Part shown: positions 1-13,020 of the stretch, piece by piece
Layout: each line of letters opens with the position of its first letter
Numbering within the stretch: the first letter of the stretch is position 1
NCBI RefSeq assembly: GCF_000143535.2
Contig: NC_037320.1
Location: forward strand, 558,001 to 622,000
DNA: 64,000 nucleotides
From: Botrytis cinerea B05.10
Lineage: Eukaryota > Ascomycota > Leotiomycetes > Helotiales > Sclerotiniaceae
Direction: 5' to 3'
The notes under the pieces: model-generated
What the model saw: the letters and a program-made list of their open reading frames with translations, nothing else
What the model was told of the DNA's origin: nothing
Databases searched by the model: none
Translations under genes and position numbers: made by a program

Positions 1-1467
1 ACACAGTAGCCACAATCATAGTCACAATGATAATAAAAATCTTCCTTAGCAATATGCATCTAGTCTCTAGTCCATACAGTCCTCCCCGTTCAGCAAAAAA
101 ACAGCAAAAAACCGGGGTCGTATCCCAATTACAATGCCGAAATATCCACCACATCACATCACATCTTCTCCCCGAGATAGAAGGGCAATGTCCCACTCCA
201 CTTTGTTCCTCAAACATTGCGTCTGCGTCACACAAAGCACATGGTGCACAGCATCATGTTTTCTTCTTCCCCATCCGCGAAAGCATAATGCTTAGATTCA
301 TCGTATCTGAAGATCTGTCGATATATACATTTGATGTTTGGGTCTTCTCACGGCGTTTTGATAATACCTTACTTCGAATACCTAGGCACGCATACACACA
401 CGTATATGTCGCGATACTTTCATCACGACGCGCAATGGACGCTCTTCACGAGCGTCAGAAAGGATTAAGAAATAAGCCATAAAGAATGAAGTCATCGTGT
501 TTCAGCGTACTGTCCCCGTCATAGATACATAATCCCATGGATGATGGCAAACCGAGGGATAAAAATAAGATATTTTGGCCTCGGAGAACCGACTAGTTGA
601 CTAATGAACTAATTGCCTCCCCACCCATCCATCCCTCCATCCATTCATCGACCAGAACAGATCTCTAGCACCGCCAACTTCTTCCCAAACCAGACCAGAC
701 TATCGGAAAGCGAATGATAATCAGAAGAATAAGAAGAATAATAAAAATCAAAAAGTCCATTAAGCAAGCCAACGTATTCGTATTATCTATCCACCAAGCA
801 AGCAACCCAATCACACCACCCAGAACTACCTAGTTCGAACCCCCGCGCGCGCGGCGAGAAACTTTCCCATCTCAAATGCTTCGCTCGTCCATAGGTAATT
901 GGCGGACTGGGGATGCGATATCTAAACTTTCCCACTACACCCCTCGCAGAGCATTTCGCAAAGATCCCACACGCTGACAAGGTCGATCTCCGTATTTCTC
1001 TCAGCCAGACCCCTAGATCTACGTCGCCAACCTACCGGTACACCATCCACCCCTAGGGAGACACGGTAGGTAGGTAGGTACCTAAGTAAGTCGGTCGGTG
1101 AAAATTTCTTTTCTCGCTCGCTCTCATGTATGTTCCTTCCTTTCTTCCTTTTCACCTGCTTCTACGATATCTTCTGCGCCTTCTGCGCCTTCGACGCCCC
1201 ACTCCTCTTCCGTCGTCTTGCTGATCCGTGGTCTTTGCTTGCATTTGATTCGACATGCGTCCTCTCTCTCTCGCACCAATATCTCAGAAAGAGTTCTCTC
1301 TTCCTCCCTGGCTTCCTGGAACCGGGGACAAATGGTACGGTACGTCCTCACTCCTGTTCCCGATTGTCTATCAGATATCATATTTTTTTTCACTGGTGTC
1401 TGTCTCGTTTTCGTACAACCCTACTGCTTCATTCGCCTACATTCGATCTGTATGTACGACCTACGGC

Positions 1468-1521
1468 TATCTATCCATCTATCTACCCATCTATCTACCC
1501 ATCTATCTACCCATCTATCCA
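1468..1521. repeat. TATCTACCCATC-type tandem repeat
   Basis: Three to four near-perfect 12-bp units (mixing CTATC and TACCC) lie inside a CT-rich stretch. It is a simple minisatellite with no coding role visible. Confidence 0.7.
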
Positions 1522-3241
1522 TCAGTCAAGATTATCTTCTCATCTCTTTTCCCGTCCCTTCCCTTTCTTCACTTACCCCTTATCCAAATTCCTCCGTGCG
1601 AGCGTACTATTCACGCTCTTAGCCCATTTCCTTTAGAGGGAAAAAAGACGGCAATCTGCATCCGTTTACCTACATATGCATACAGAACTCACCCTCTTTA
1701 CCGTGGGCGGTCGCCAGCGAGCGGAGATATCTCCTTCGTCGCATCGTATTCAGTGCGACCTGTACTGCACAGGCTGGATGAAACTGTGAGGTTGGAAAAT
1801 ATCGGTTTGTGCAATGCTTTTGTTACACAGTATTTCCTTCTTCTTTTTGCCTCTCGTGACTCCGAGGATGCAGATGCCATGCGATGCTATGCTATGCTAT
1901 GTTCTGCTTTCATTGCTTAATATTTGAGTGTGATATAGTTGATATCGGGTTGGATTTATCAGCAGCCTCGACTCCTCTTTTGGGGAGGTTTGGTTCTTAG
2001 AGATCTAGGCATCATGTGAAGTATGGATTGAATAAACAATTAACGTCGTTTACATCTATGAAAACCCCATATCAGGATCATTTTCTAAGAATCGATATCA
2101 CCTCGTCGTCGCAAAAAAAAAAACAAAAAAAAAAAAACATCGTGACTTTGTCTTGCTACCTCCCTACGTGCATCTTGCGAATCTTGACGTTGGTGTTGAT
2201 GTTTCTCACCCGCCTTCAGGTAAAAAAAACTCCGATAGGTAGATAGGAGCGACGGAGTCATCTCCGCCTCTACCCCACGCCCAAGAATCGCAGATTTGGA
2301 TTCTTTCTGCAACTCGTACGTCGTACCACCACTTTTTTGCCAACTTTTTTTTTGATTTTCTTTAATTTTGGAAGGAAACTCTCTCTCGCCCAGCATATAT
2401 GCGTTCCACGCTCACCTATGGTCACACAACATCACAGACTCTACCCTACCATCGGCATGTGAAGTTCTCTCCTCTATTTTTGGAGGCAATTTTCTAGGAT
2501 GTAGATGTGAATGGCGGAGAGAATCCTCCGTGCGATGTGATCTCTCTTCCAAATGAATGTCGAGAAATTTCGTTGACATTGGAATTCGAGTGGTTGCCCC
2601 TTCAGCATTAATAAGCTTTCCAACCACTAATCCAATGCCTATAACAGCACAACCGCTACCTATGCCTATGTACCGCGTACACACCACACCTCTCAGAACA
2701 GAAACCCCAAATCCCGGTAGAAACCCCCCGAGCGGATAGATACTGACTGGGTTAACTCACAGTGTGACAACCCACTCACATGAGGAAGAGCCCAAGTAGG
2801 AAATATTACTCGATCCGGGATAGGAGCACCACGTTTATTCACGAGCGGATGACTGCCTATTCGATCATCCGCAGGTGGAGGACCCGTTGCTCCATCAGCC
2901 AGGAACAAGAAGCTTGGACTTTGAACATGGTATGGTATCTGCGGCGTCGATAGATAAACTAAGCCCGATGATGCCGAAACGCGCACGCACTCGTTAGCTT
3001 TAGCTTAGGGATGAGATTTCTGGGCAGCGGGACCCTTTATGGTTTTTATTTTTAATGAAAGAAGTGTGTGTGTGTGTGCATGTGTATGTGAGTGTGATGA
3101 GATTGTCTGTGTGTGAGCGTGTGAGTGTGTGAGTGAGTCTGTGTATATGTGTGTGTGTGTTGTTGTATGGTTTGTGGGTGTGTCTGTTTGTTAGTTTCTG
3201 CTCCCTCGAGTAGGTAGTCTTGAAATTGTATACTTCACACT

Positions 3242-3268
3242 TGGCTATTGCTATTGCTATTGCTATTC
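3242..3268. repeat. TATTGC hexanucleotide microsatellite
   Basis: Four tandem copies of a TATTGC/GCTATT hexamer, just downstream of a GT-rich tract (3067-3170). It is probably length-variable. Confidence 0.7.
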
Positions 3269-6200
3269 TCCAGGCGCCACCCAAGAACGGTAAATCATAG
3301 ATCACTAAGTGCCGAAGATCTTGGGGGCTATGTGACGAGAATGATTTGAATCAAGATGAATCAAGATCAGAGTAATTTCCATAGATATTGGGCACGTCGC
3401 ATGGAGATGAAAGTATCGAAGTTAAAATATTATGTAAGGAATGAAGTTATCCAGAGGACTCGAGAGTCAAGAGTCAAGTGGAAAAAGAGTCGAGACAGCA
3501 GAGTCACAATAATGTCTCTCATTATACCATGTCCTCTCCACCCCAAGGTCAAACCCAAGATGGAGGCACTCGTACCTGACCACCACGCCTGCGACCCAGC
3601 TTATTCAAACATGGGATTCTCTAATTCCCCTGACGTCACACAGGCAAAAGTCGATCGAGAAAACGGGTGTATCATCGTGGATATGGAGAAGCTTAACACA
3701 CTCGCATACATACAGAGTACATATGAGGAATGAGCATGCATATGAGGGGTTTCGTTTTGAATCAGGATGCCAGGGTGTGCTCATGTTCCTAGTCGGGGTC
3801 CTCTGCGACCAGGGTGGGAAAGGCAAGAAAGGAAAGAAATGGCAACTGGGGCACTACTTATAGCTAGAATCCTGGAAACCCGGGAATCCTAGAGAGATAT
3901 CCCTAACTTCCCTAGATTCGCTAGATTCCCTCACAAATTCCCTTTGGTTTTTGAAAGCGGATAGAAAGCGGATCATTGAGTGGAGCAGCCCTCCCCCCGG
4001 TCGCTCTGCATCCTGTAAATCCTCTAAACGTGATCTTGTGGAAAGCTGTGGAGAATTGGCCCTGGAGCCCCCCTAGTCGAGACATGGTATAGCCGATGTT
4101 TAAAGTTCGCATCCTAGTCAGAGTGCGTTCTAGATGATGATGAAGCTGACAGGGCAGAGCACGAGTTAAACCTAATCCAAACCTCATCGTCGATGCAGCT
4201 TGAAAATAAGGGTATGATGCACCAAAAGTCATCGAGATTCAGTGGGGTCAATTCAGTCAATATTGGCTTTACAACAAGATCTACCATTGATTTTCTGATC
4301 AAAAGAACATCTTTCAGAGGACCCAAGTACCATGTTTCTAACTCTGCTTGATAACGTGGCATAGTTGGAACTCTGAAGGAGATTCGGTGTGGGTTCTGGG
4401 TGGAAAAATTCGAGGGGATGAATTATTTTATATAGTGGAAAGATTTTTCTAGAAGCTTGTTTGGAGAAATCGAGATCCCCTATGACGATGATCTGAGTCA
4501 AAGTCGATTGAAAGGAAGGACCCGCTCGAGGAGAAAAAAAAATAATTAACAATCATGTAGTGAGCGGAACGGATGTTTCATATGATTTTTTCAATCATCG
4601 ACGATAAGGAGGAGGACCACCTCCATGGCGTCGATGCGTCGATGTGTCGATGCGTCGATGAGATGGGGTCACATGCCTGATGAATAAGACATGACTAATA
4701 CACCTTGCCTGACAGAAATCACCTCAGATATCGTATGATGAGTCTGACCAGTCTGACTGAGCCAATACATCTAAGTTCTACTGGATCTAATCAATACGAA
4801 GTTCTAACATCCATTAATCTCAACCGACCTGAGAGTATCCATGGCCCCAGTTGAACCGAGTACAATACTGGTACTCAAATATCACACAGATACGATGTCT
4901 AAGGTTAAAGTGACCGATCTTACTTATCAATCAAACATGTACGTACTGGATACCAACAACAAGGTATGTTTGTTTCATGCAGTATCGTTCCGTTCACTCT
5001 TTTAAAGCATTTTCACACAATCTCCACGGTGTGAGAATGAGATCCATTCTGCTCAACCAATCTACATACGGTTCTCAAACTCAGCGGTCAACAGTCGTAT
5101 GCATTTCTGTCACATTTCCATCAATTCTTCTAACGTTTCCCATGTGTGACATTACGCTGCGGAAGTATCGTATCTCGGAGGAGATTTGATGAATGTATGG
5201 ATGTTAAGTTTGGAGTCGCCATAAGCTTTACAGATGGTGTACGTGAGTGCTAGGTGAACAGACCCTTTATGTATGTATATTGGACCCTTGGAGGTTAAAT
5301 GGGCGGGGTGATATGGGATGGGTGGTTTAATTTTATCAATAGGTCGGTCATTCATAAGTATGAATATCTAGGTTTGCAGATCTATCACCAGTCAAGCTTG
5401 CAATGTCTTTCTTATCGATATCACATTCCAAAAGTATCATGAAATCTAAACTCTCTCGAGCCTCTATCTTTCAATGGTTCAATGTCTCGGAAAAGAAAAG
5501 TTTCTTTCGCAATTTCCCAGCAGCTCTCTCTCTCTCTCTTCTTCTGTCAATCAAATTAAAAGGAAAAATAAAATTATCAATGAGAATACCAACTAGTGTT
5601 GGACAAGTAATACTACTCAATCCAACATAATTACCCCTCATTTATCCTATTACAACATCATCCTCCAAACAATTGGTTACATCACACAATCCTACAAATT
5701 TATTACGAAGCTACCATCTCCCGCCAATCTGAAGGGTCTTTTAGAGTGACTTGACTAAAGTTCCTTTCCGATCAAAATCGGTACCGAATCCCAGGGATTG
5801 TGATAGAATGTTATGCCGTTCAACATGAATTCACGAACGTGATGTCAAGAAGTTATGTTGCAACGTTGCAACAAGCGGAATGGAAAAATGCTTCCGTCAA
5901 AAATTGACATTAGGAGTTATGAACTTATGCGCGGCGATAAAAGGTTGTATGTCAAAGTTCTTGGAAACTTTACTTTTCGGGTTACAACATGAACAGAGTT
6001 TATGTGGTTTGAGCATTTTCTGGCTAAATTTTCTTGAAATCATTCAACGGCGTGAGCCGTTAAGTGTTAGAACGGTGGCGTACTTCATGATGTACATGAC
6101 TTCGGATGTTGAACATCCAATCATTATTTTCTCATTGTAACGCTTGATATGTAGTCGTAAACAAGCCCGCGAAATTATTTTGACGCTGTGTATACACCAA

Positions 6201-8554
6201 TTATCTCCATAAACTTGACCGGTCAACTCCGATTTCCAAGGGACTCGACTAACTAAACTCGAGGTCCCTTTCAATAGTTTGAACTGGTGGCCCGACCCGG
6301 GTTCAAGGTAGTTTCATCTATCCTGTTGCTCTTGTTAGGTGTACATTAGTTAATATTGTGCTAGTTGCTTTCATGCCTCAACATCATACTGCATGTTGTC
6401 TTGGACTTTGAATGTCTCTGGGCTTTCAATATCGATAAGATGGAGCGTTTAGACGTATGCCGAAAATTTATACGGAAGTTGTACTTTTCTTCAAGCGTTC
6501 TTGGCTTGCATTGGTATGCAAATTGAGCTTCGGATTCGGGAGAAAGTTTTGTGAGGGCCATCCATGTTCGCTTATCTTTTCTGGGGGGATGAATAGATAT
6601 TCATTCTCCATTTGCAGGAGGCCATTAATTGATTGATTATTGCCAATTCAGAACACCTAACAACTAGTGCAAATGCAGATGGATTTCAGCTTTCATTCAC
6701 CGAAGTTGATTTTGGTTTGCTTGGTTGCTTTTAGTATCACGTCATATTGCGCCGTGCAAAGAGATAGCCAAGGCAAATTTTCCACTCTTGAGAGTTTTGG
6801 AGGCATATTTGCTCAGTGTGCGTGCATTTACCAGAGTTTCCTTTCACACTCCCAGACTCCCAGTTATGTTTAAATCTTCGATGTGATTGTCAGGCCTCAT
6901 TCACAAATTCATCAATGTTATTAAAGTGCCTGAAATAAACTTACACATCAAAGTAAAATGGGTTGATTAATTTGAAGTTCTGGTTCAATTTGTGATCAAT
7001 GACTTCCCCCACAAAGGTTTGATCTCCAACTCTTGGCTTAAACTCTATTTTGTCCACTCTCCAACCTCCGATCACCAATCATCATCCATTAACCCACGAT
7101 CCACACTATCAAACTTCAATTTATACTTTTTTTGATGTTTATTGACTTCTTATTTATCTTCATTTTATGTATTTTCGATTCGATGTCCGCACACGCCGTA
7201 TCTTAGACTCCGATCTCACGGTCCATCCGACCAGTACAATACGTACATGAAACTAAAAAAATTAAGTCGTGTCGGGGCGCCTCTCTCTCTCTGACCTATT
7301 AATGGTGCGTGCGGTATGCATAGCATTGCATGAGTGTCACTGGACCAATCGTCTCGAGTCGGAGTCAGCGTCGGAGTTGAAGTCGGAGACTAAGAGATCT
7401 TGGCCTTGCAGGAAATTCTTAGCATCGTTAGCGGAGGTAAGTCTAGATGGTGCAGGGGCTGTGGGATTAAGCTTTCGGATATGCACGGATGAGGAGATTT
7501 TCGGGTGTTGAACTGGTGGTGGTGGTGGCGCGGAGGATGTCATGATGGGGTTTGGCTTGGAACTTGTGGGTAGGAGTTGCTGGTTTGGGGTTGTTGGGTG
7601 CTAGTGTTGGGGGTCTGAGCGGGTTGGGGGATGGGGGATGGGGGATGGGGGTGTGGATGCGTATGTGTATTTGGATGAGGATGGAGAGGGGGATAAATGG
7701 AGATGGAGGGGTAAAGATGGAGATTGAGAGTGAGAGGGCAGAAGAAGAAGAAGAAAAAGAAGAGAAAGAATGGGGAGAGGAAAACTTCTGGCAGTCCTCG
7801 AGGGTGAGAAGGGGAAGTGCCACATACATGCTACGTTACGGTGCTTAAGTGGAAGATCAACCAACTACCCCCCAACTAATTCTTTGACATTTCAAGTGAT
7901 AGGTATGTGCTGCTTAGTGATTGATTACAAACTTACCTAAGGGAAGTAAGTACCGCATTTTCTCCACTTTTTTGAGGTGGTTTGCTTCGCGCGCTTTGGG
8001 AAATAAAGAAAATGTTTATGTCCGAGTTTTAGTTGGCCTTTTGAATCGTGTTGAGGTGATCGCGTCGTGTTTTGGAGTCATTAGGTTGGGTGTGGGTGAG
8101 ATTTCGAGCTTTATGTCATTAGGTTGTTTTTTTAATGTTGGTAGGTTGGATTTTGTATTTACGTTTGTCGTATGTCTTACTTGTCTGTGGATGGATGATG
8201 GGAATTGGATTAGTGGTGAGTGGTCTGGGGTTGGAAGTTGGAAGTTGGAGGTATAACGAAAGAGGTATATTACTAGAATAGGAAGGTGAGAGATGGGTTG
8301 GATAGGATGGGTTGGGATAGGATGGATTCGTGAAGTTAGTTGAGGAAGTTAGCTGGTTAGCGGGCGGGATAGTCGATGATAGTTCATGATAGTTCATGAT
8401 GGTTTGTAATCTTCATGGATATAATGGGGAATAGTGAGGGGGGAGGCAGATGCCGTGAAGAGGGAGGCGTCTGTGAGCGAGGAGTTGGATGGGGGAGTGG
8501 GTAGAATCGGGATAGTTGGGATGCGTGCGCGTTGGAGGTAGGTTGGATTGGGTT

Positions 8555-8706
8555 GGATAGGATAGGATAGGATAGGATAGGATGTGGGTGAGGTAAGATC
8601 TACGGGTTGTGGAGCTACTTTTGAGGAGGGGCGTGGGGGTGAGGAGAAGGAGAAGGAGAAGGGGGAAGGAGGAGAAGGGGGAAGGAGGAGAAGGGGGAAG
8701 GAGGAG
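8555..8706. repeat. GGATA microsatellite and GA-rich minisatellite
   Basis: About five GGATA units are followed, after about 55 bp, by a 15-16 bp unit (GGGGGAAGGAGGAGAA-like) present about three times with few changes. The strand is almost pure purine and could form triplex or G-rich secondary structure. Confidence 0.7.
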
Positions 8707-9284
8707 CAGGTGGCGAGGAGGGGGAGAATGGGGGATGTGGCGAAGAGGAAGAAGATGAGTAGTTGGGGATTGGTGAGCTGAGCTCAGATATTACTTTGTT
8801 TAGGAATTGGGATGAAGGAATGTGTATGTATGTTTGTGATGTGTAGAGTGATGTACTCATTTCTGCGATGTTATATCATGTGATGTGATATGATATGATA
8901 TTATGGTATAGTATGTTATGTTATGGCAAAACCTAGAAGTATCAAGTCTGAGGGAGTCTGAAACGAGTTTATACGCGAAGCTAGTGGCTGCGCAATGGAA
9001 TATGGAATATGGAATTGCAAATATAAATGTAAATGGGACTGTAGTATCGAAGTAAAGATGGGAAGGAAATTGGTGATTCGTGGCTGCTTTTGAACATTTT
9101 AAGGAGTAGGTAGTGAGTGTATTATGTGGTTGTGTTTATTGTGGAGTTGATTGATGCGTGATACATGATGTATATATGATGAGAATGGATAGAGAGAGGA
9201 TGTTTGCGCAAGAGAAGATGGGAAGACGGGAGATGTGATATGTGAGATAGGATAGTAATGTTGGTGCGGATGAGATCTTTCGAG

Positions 9285-9353
9285 TTGTTGCTGTTGCTGT
9301 TGCTGTTGCTGTTTGGGAAAACATGAAAGGAGGTGTGTGTGTGTGTGTGTGTG
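9285..9353. repeat. GTTGCT and GT microsatellites
   Basis: Four to five GTTGCT hexamers, then a dinucleotide GT run of about ten units. Translation of the minus strand gives poly-Gln or Thr-Ala runs, but no gene surrounds them. Confidence 0.7.
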
Positions 9354-9649
9354 ATGGAAGTATATGATGATATACTGCATACTGTATGCGTATCTAGTGA
9401 CTGCGCAACTTATCTTTCTATTCTTGTTCGGAAGAGCCTGGGTGCTGGGCCTATGTATATGGGAGTGAGGTGTTTTGTGAGGTGTACTGAGCTAATTATA
9501 GTAGAGAAGTGAGAGGGGTGAGTGAGATGATTTGATTTGATTTTTCTTCCTTTCTTTTTTTTTCTGCGCATGATGCCATTCGAAGCCGCCATGTCTGGTT
9601 TCTGCAACAAAATTACATACTCAATAGTACTGCATCATTTTCAATATAG

Positions 9650-11800
9650 AAGTGAGTGAATGAAAGGTATTTCGAGCCCATCAAATTTCGACCCGCTTGC
9701 TACTTCCTCTGTATGGCTAGCTCAAAACAGTATGTAAGGCTTGTTCTTGGATTGATGATTATTGATTTCTTTTTCTAGAGCTCTGTAGTGTTTGTTAGTT
9801 TCGTCTTATCCTTCCTTTATCTTAATATTTATTTCGTTTCGTAATTCAGTAATGATATGGTATTATCTCAATTGGTATTAAAGAGTTTTGTTTCTATTTT
9901 TAAAAAAAAAACTGGTCACAATACAGAGAGAAGATATGAATAATTCTTAACTCATCACTATCGTCTCAAATATAGAAATAAAAAACGGGAAAGAAATGAA
10001 CTCTTGTTTTGCTAATGACACGGAGTAATTGATACCTCTTGTTGTGCTCCTGGAGAGTATGATTACTTTAGTCGATCAAATTCAAGTCAAGTATTTATGA
10101 TGATACCTTGTCTGCAAACTCATCATTTGTTCTTTGGTTTAATACCCACCGAAGAAAAAAAGGTGAATACCTTTGTGGAAAAATAAAAATAATGACATGG
10201 TAAACCTATCTGTTGTTGTAGGAAAATATTCAAGTTTGGTGGCAAGAAAAGATGTAGAATTATTCACATAAATGACCTTAAGTCTTACGATTACCATGAA
10301 TCTAGCGAATTTATACTGTCAAAAATTTCTGCAATGGAGATGAATGATGGGCTATTATTCCCATCTTCATTATATCTTGCAAAGTCTAAGAAAAATTCCT
10401 CTCACCTCTACATCACTTATCAATTTTCTTTTTGGGATATGTGAAATGAGTACCCAGTTATAAAGTAGCATGACTTGAGAATAATGATATGTTGTAAGCG
10501 TAAGTGAATGACTTCAATATAATGAACACTGTATCATAGCCCTAATCGAATGCGAAAGAGACTAGCTCTTTGAGTAGTCATCGGTGTCCTTTTCATACAA
10601 ACAGATATCTTCATCATCTGTTCGCTTAATAGGAGTCGATGAGTATGTTCGGCTTCCTAAGGGATACTCGCCTAAATTGCGGGGCTTCTCGAAACCTCTC
10701 CCTGTGTGTGTAGTTTTAGCACGAACGGCTTCCGGTTTTCATAGTAGGATCATGCAATTCTATCTTCAGTGAAGACTTTTATTCTAGTTAATTATGAATG
10801 ATTAGTCTAATACTAATATATTCTTGTAACAGGACCTACAACATGCGAATGTTGATTAGCGAGTAGAATCTAAAATATCAGAAAGTACCCTGAAAGTAAT
10901 CTAAAAATAAATAATTTTGCATAATATAAGCAAAATACAGACAGATGTCGAGAATTTGAGCCGCATTTAGTTGAAAAATATTATATATTCATAGTAATCA
11001 TTGATGGTAAGTGAGAATCTCAAGTGTTGTCGTCTGAAGCTTAACATTCGTAGTAGACAGTTATGTCATAGTAGCTTAGTAGATACATTAACAATATCGT
11101 CTGAGGATGTAAAGATCTAAAACTAAGATTATTCAGTGGATTATGAATTTTTAGATACATCTTTTAGATCCCAATACAGACGAATAGCATCTTTTGGAAT
11201 CAACTAAAAGACACCCCCAAGATCTCGGCTCATAAGATACAGCCTCGAGATAAAAGAACTTTTCTAAACTCTCAAAACCTGAAATGTTAAGAGATTATAT
11301 CCATAGCTGAATGCTAACAGATTAAATTCAAATGTCAGCTTGTTGTAGAAGTTCTAATATCTTTCGTCGAAAGAAATGAAGTAATTCTTTAGCTGTTATG
11401 AAGTCATTCAAGACATTATGACTGAATTTTGAGCTATATAGGAGAACCTTTGTTTAGTTTTAAGCATGCCAAAGGCATAATAAGTAGTTTCATAAGATTA
11501 GAAGACGAATAGATCCATTGTTTGAGAAATTAGATATATCAATCAAAGCCATTAGATGAATACAACATCAAGTAACAAGATAGTCTAGAGACTTCAAACA
11601 CAATTAGACAAGTACCATCTCAGACTCTCGAAACTAGATCATTCACAAACATCAAATCCTATTAGTTGTTTCTTAGTCACATGATTGACTCACAATCAAC
11701 TTTATGTTCCAGCTTGATGTTCCCCCCTCGAATTGCAATTCAACTAAGCGACTAAGCAAAACCTCTTATTGGTGTAATAGTTGAATCAATCCAAAAACGT
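9650..11800. other. AT-rich gene-free stretch, possible decayed repeat
   Basis: Visibly more AT-rich than the flanks, with abundant TpA and stop codons in all frames and almost no frame above 60 codons. In ascomycetes such islands are often transposon remains mutated by RIP. I could not identify terminal repeats or transposase/RT motifs, so the origin is inference. Confidence 0.35.
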
Positions 11801-12039
11801 GCTAGTTCAACTTTCTTATTATCTTATTGCCTTCCTTGACCTCTTTTGAACTCTTTAGCAACCATAAAGATTCAAAAATTCGAGTATTTACTCGAAAAGT
11901 CGGCTTTCCTCCACGATATCTTTGGTTCTTGCGTTGCTGCCTCCTTTCTCTGTTTTTAACTTGCGCCTCTGCCATCTTCTTGCTTCTCCATCGCCGCATC
12001 ACCTTCTTGGTTCTTTCGGTGCTTTGTCCCGCTGCCACA

Positions 12040-12835
12040 ATGGCAGATATTCAATCGTAAGAGCAAATGCTTAATTTATACTATTTATGCAACGCTTTAT
12101 ACTACATTCAGAGTTTGATAATTACCTAGATACTGAACTAATTATTTAATTATCTAGTCAATCGTCTGCCAGTAGTGATGATGGTAGTTCTGATGCAGGG
12201 TACGTATTATATTCTACTTCTTCTCCTACAATGCGTGCCGTCTACTTGTCAAGTTCTACAAGCTAGACCTAATCCTTTCATTGATTTCGACCGACTCTAC
12301 ACAATTAAACTGACTAGTATCTCTTAATAGACCCTCCGCACCCCCCGCACCCCCCGCACCCATCGAGCCCACCCCAACCTGTGCGCGTTGCGTTATAAGA
12401 CTCATCCTCGATCCTACCGAGAGATGTATCCTCCACCAACCCAACCAACGAGCCATTGCCATGGAGGCAGATACGAAGTGCACGTACTGCCAGGTCCAAC
12501 GGGCAAGATGTTATAAGTGCCCTTCAGCTCTCAAGCCGGAGATTTTAGAGCTCCAACAACGAGCCCGGGACTACAATACCTGGGTAGATGGCCAGAATCT
12601 ACTTTCGCCTGCTCTTCGTAGCACTTGGGTCTTGCCAACAACCGTCCCGGCTGTAAGCCCCGCCAATGCACCGAATGCCTACAAGGAGCTACTTAGGGCC
12701 CATAAGGTAGTTGCAATTGGGATCAACAGAGCCCAGAGGCGTATCTCTGGATGGCGGGGCTTGAGGGAAGTCCAGAGGAACTACCTCTTGAGACTGGATC
12801 CTGCGGTTAGGAATGGTGGCAGCCATGGTTACTGA
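12040..12835 (+). CDS. small Cys-rich (CxxC) protein of unknown function
   Basis: Three exons: 12040-12056, 12158-12199 and 12331-12835. They sum to 564 nt (187 aa) with exact frame continuity; donors are GTAAGA and GTACGT, acceptors CTAG and ATAG. The ATG opens MADIQ. A short Ser/Asp-rich segment is followed by a Pro-Ala run, then a cysteine cluster: CARC at about residue 37-40, a single Cys about 14 residues later, CTYC, and CYKC. This spacing suggests one or two zinc-binding knuckles. The rest (about 100 residues) is helical-looking with Arg-rich ends. I do not recognise a named family; it resembles lineage-specific fungal proteins with a CxxC module. GC content of exon 3 is higher than its surroundings. 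Codon continuity through two introns makes a real gene likely; function is unknown. Confidence 0.7.
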
Positions 12836-12856
12836 TGGTAATTAGGGGTAGATAAG

Positions 12857-13020
12857 GCTTGGGAACCTGTTTTAAAGTTACCTAAGGGGGTGGATAGAGT
12901 AGAGGCTTGGGAACCTGTTTGAAAGTTACCTAAAGGGGCGGGTAAAGAAGAGGCTTGGGAACCTGTAAGTTACCCAAGGGGACGGATGAGTGCAGTGGAG
13001 GTGGAATGGCTTGGGAACCA
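12857..13020. repeat. 48-bp minisatellite downstream of the Cys-rich gene
   Basis: GCTTGGGAACC starts at 12857, 12905, 12953 and 13009 (spacing 48, 48, 56). The first three units share an AAAGTTACCTAAGGGG-like continuation; the last is degenerate. It begins about 20 bp after the stop codon, so it probably lies in the 3' UTR. A GGAT run follows at about 13046-13064. Confidence 0.8.

Larger units (their letters stand above)
1..3300. other. gene-free, pyrimidine-skewed low-complexity region
   Basis: I see no supportable gene here. Reading frames are short, overlap on both strands and translate to low-complexity Ser/Pro/Leu-rich sequence. The plus strand at about 1090-1650 is strongly CT-rich, which in filamentous fungi often marks a promoter or 5' leader of a plus-strand transcript, but no downstream coding frame follows. 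Simple repeats include a TATCTACCCATC-type repeat (about 1468-1521), A-runs near 2115-2140, a GT-rich tract (3067-3170) and TATTGC repeats (3242-3268). Confidence 0.5.
3301..9650. other. gene-free region, purine-rich plus strand in its second half
   Basis: No gene is supported. One 125-aa frame (3356-3733, +) exists but shows no domain or splice context. From about 7500 to 9600 the plus strand is strongly GA-rich, the minus strand equivalently CT-rich, with many short repeats: an 8-bp GCGTCGAT-like repeat (4627-4662), GGGGGAT x3 (about 7627-7650), GGATA repeats (about 8555-8583), an imperfect GA-rich minisatellite (8641-8706), GTTGCT repeats (9285-9313) and a GT run (9333-9353). Such skew could mark a long CT-rich leader of a minus-strand transcript, but no coding exon was found. 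Confidence 0.45.

Noticed and set aside
833..850. tRNA B-box-like GTTCGAACCCC
   Set aside because: The flanking bases do not pair as a T stem on either strand and no A box or acceptor stem was found nearby. GGTTCAAGG-like matches near 6300 and 18796 fail for the same reason.
1098..1920. Overlapping plus-strand frames of 168-221 codons
   Set aside because: All three plus frames are open through the same CT-rich stretch and all give low-complexity Ser/Leu/Pro peptides; the openness follows from lack of TA/TG stops in CT-rich DNA.
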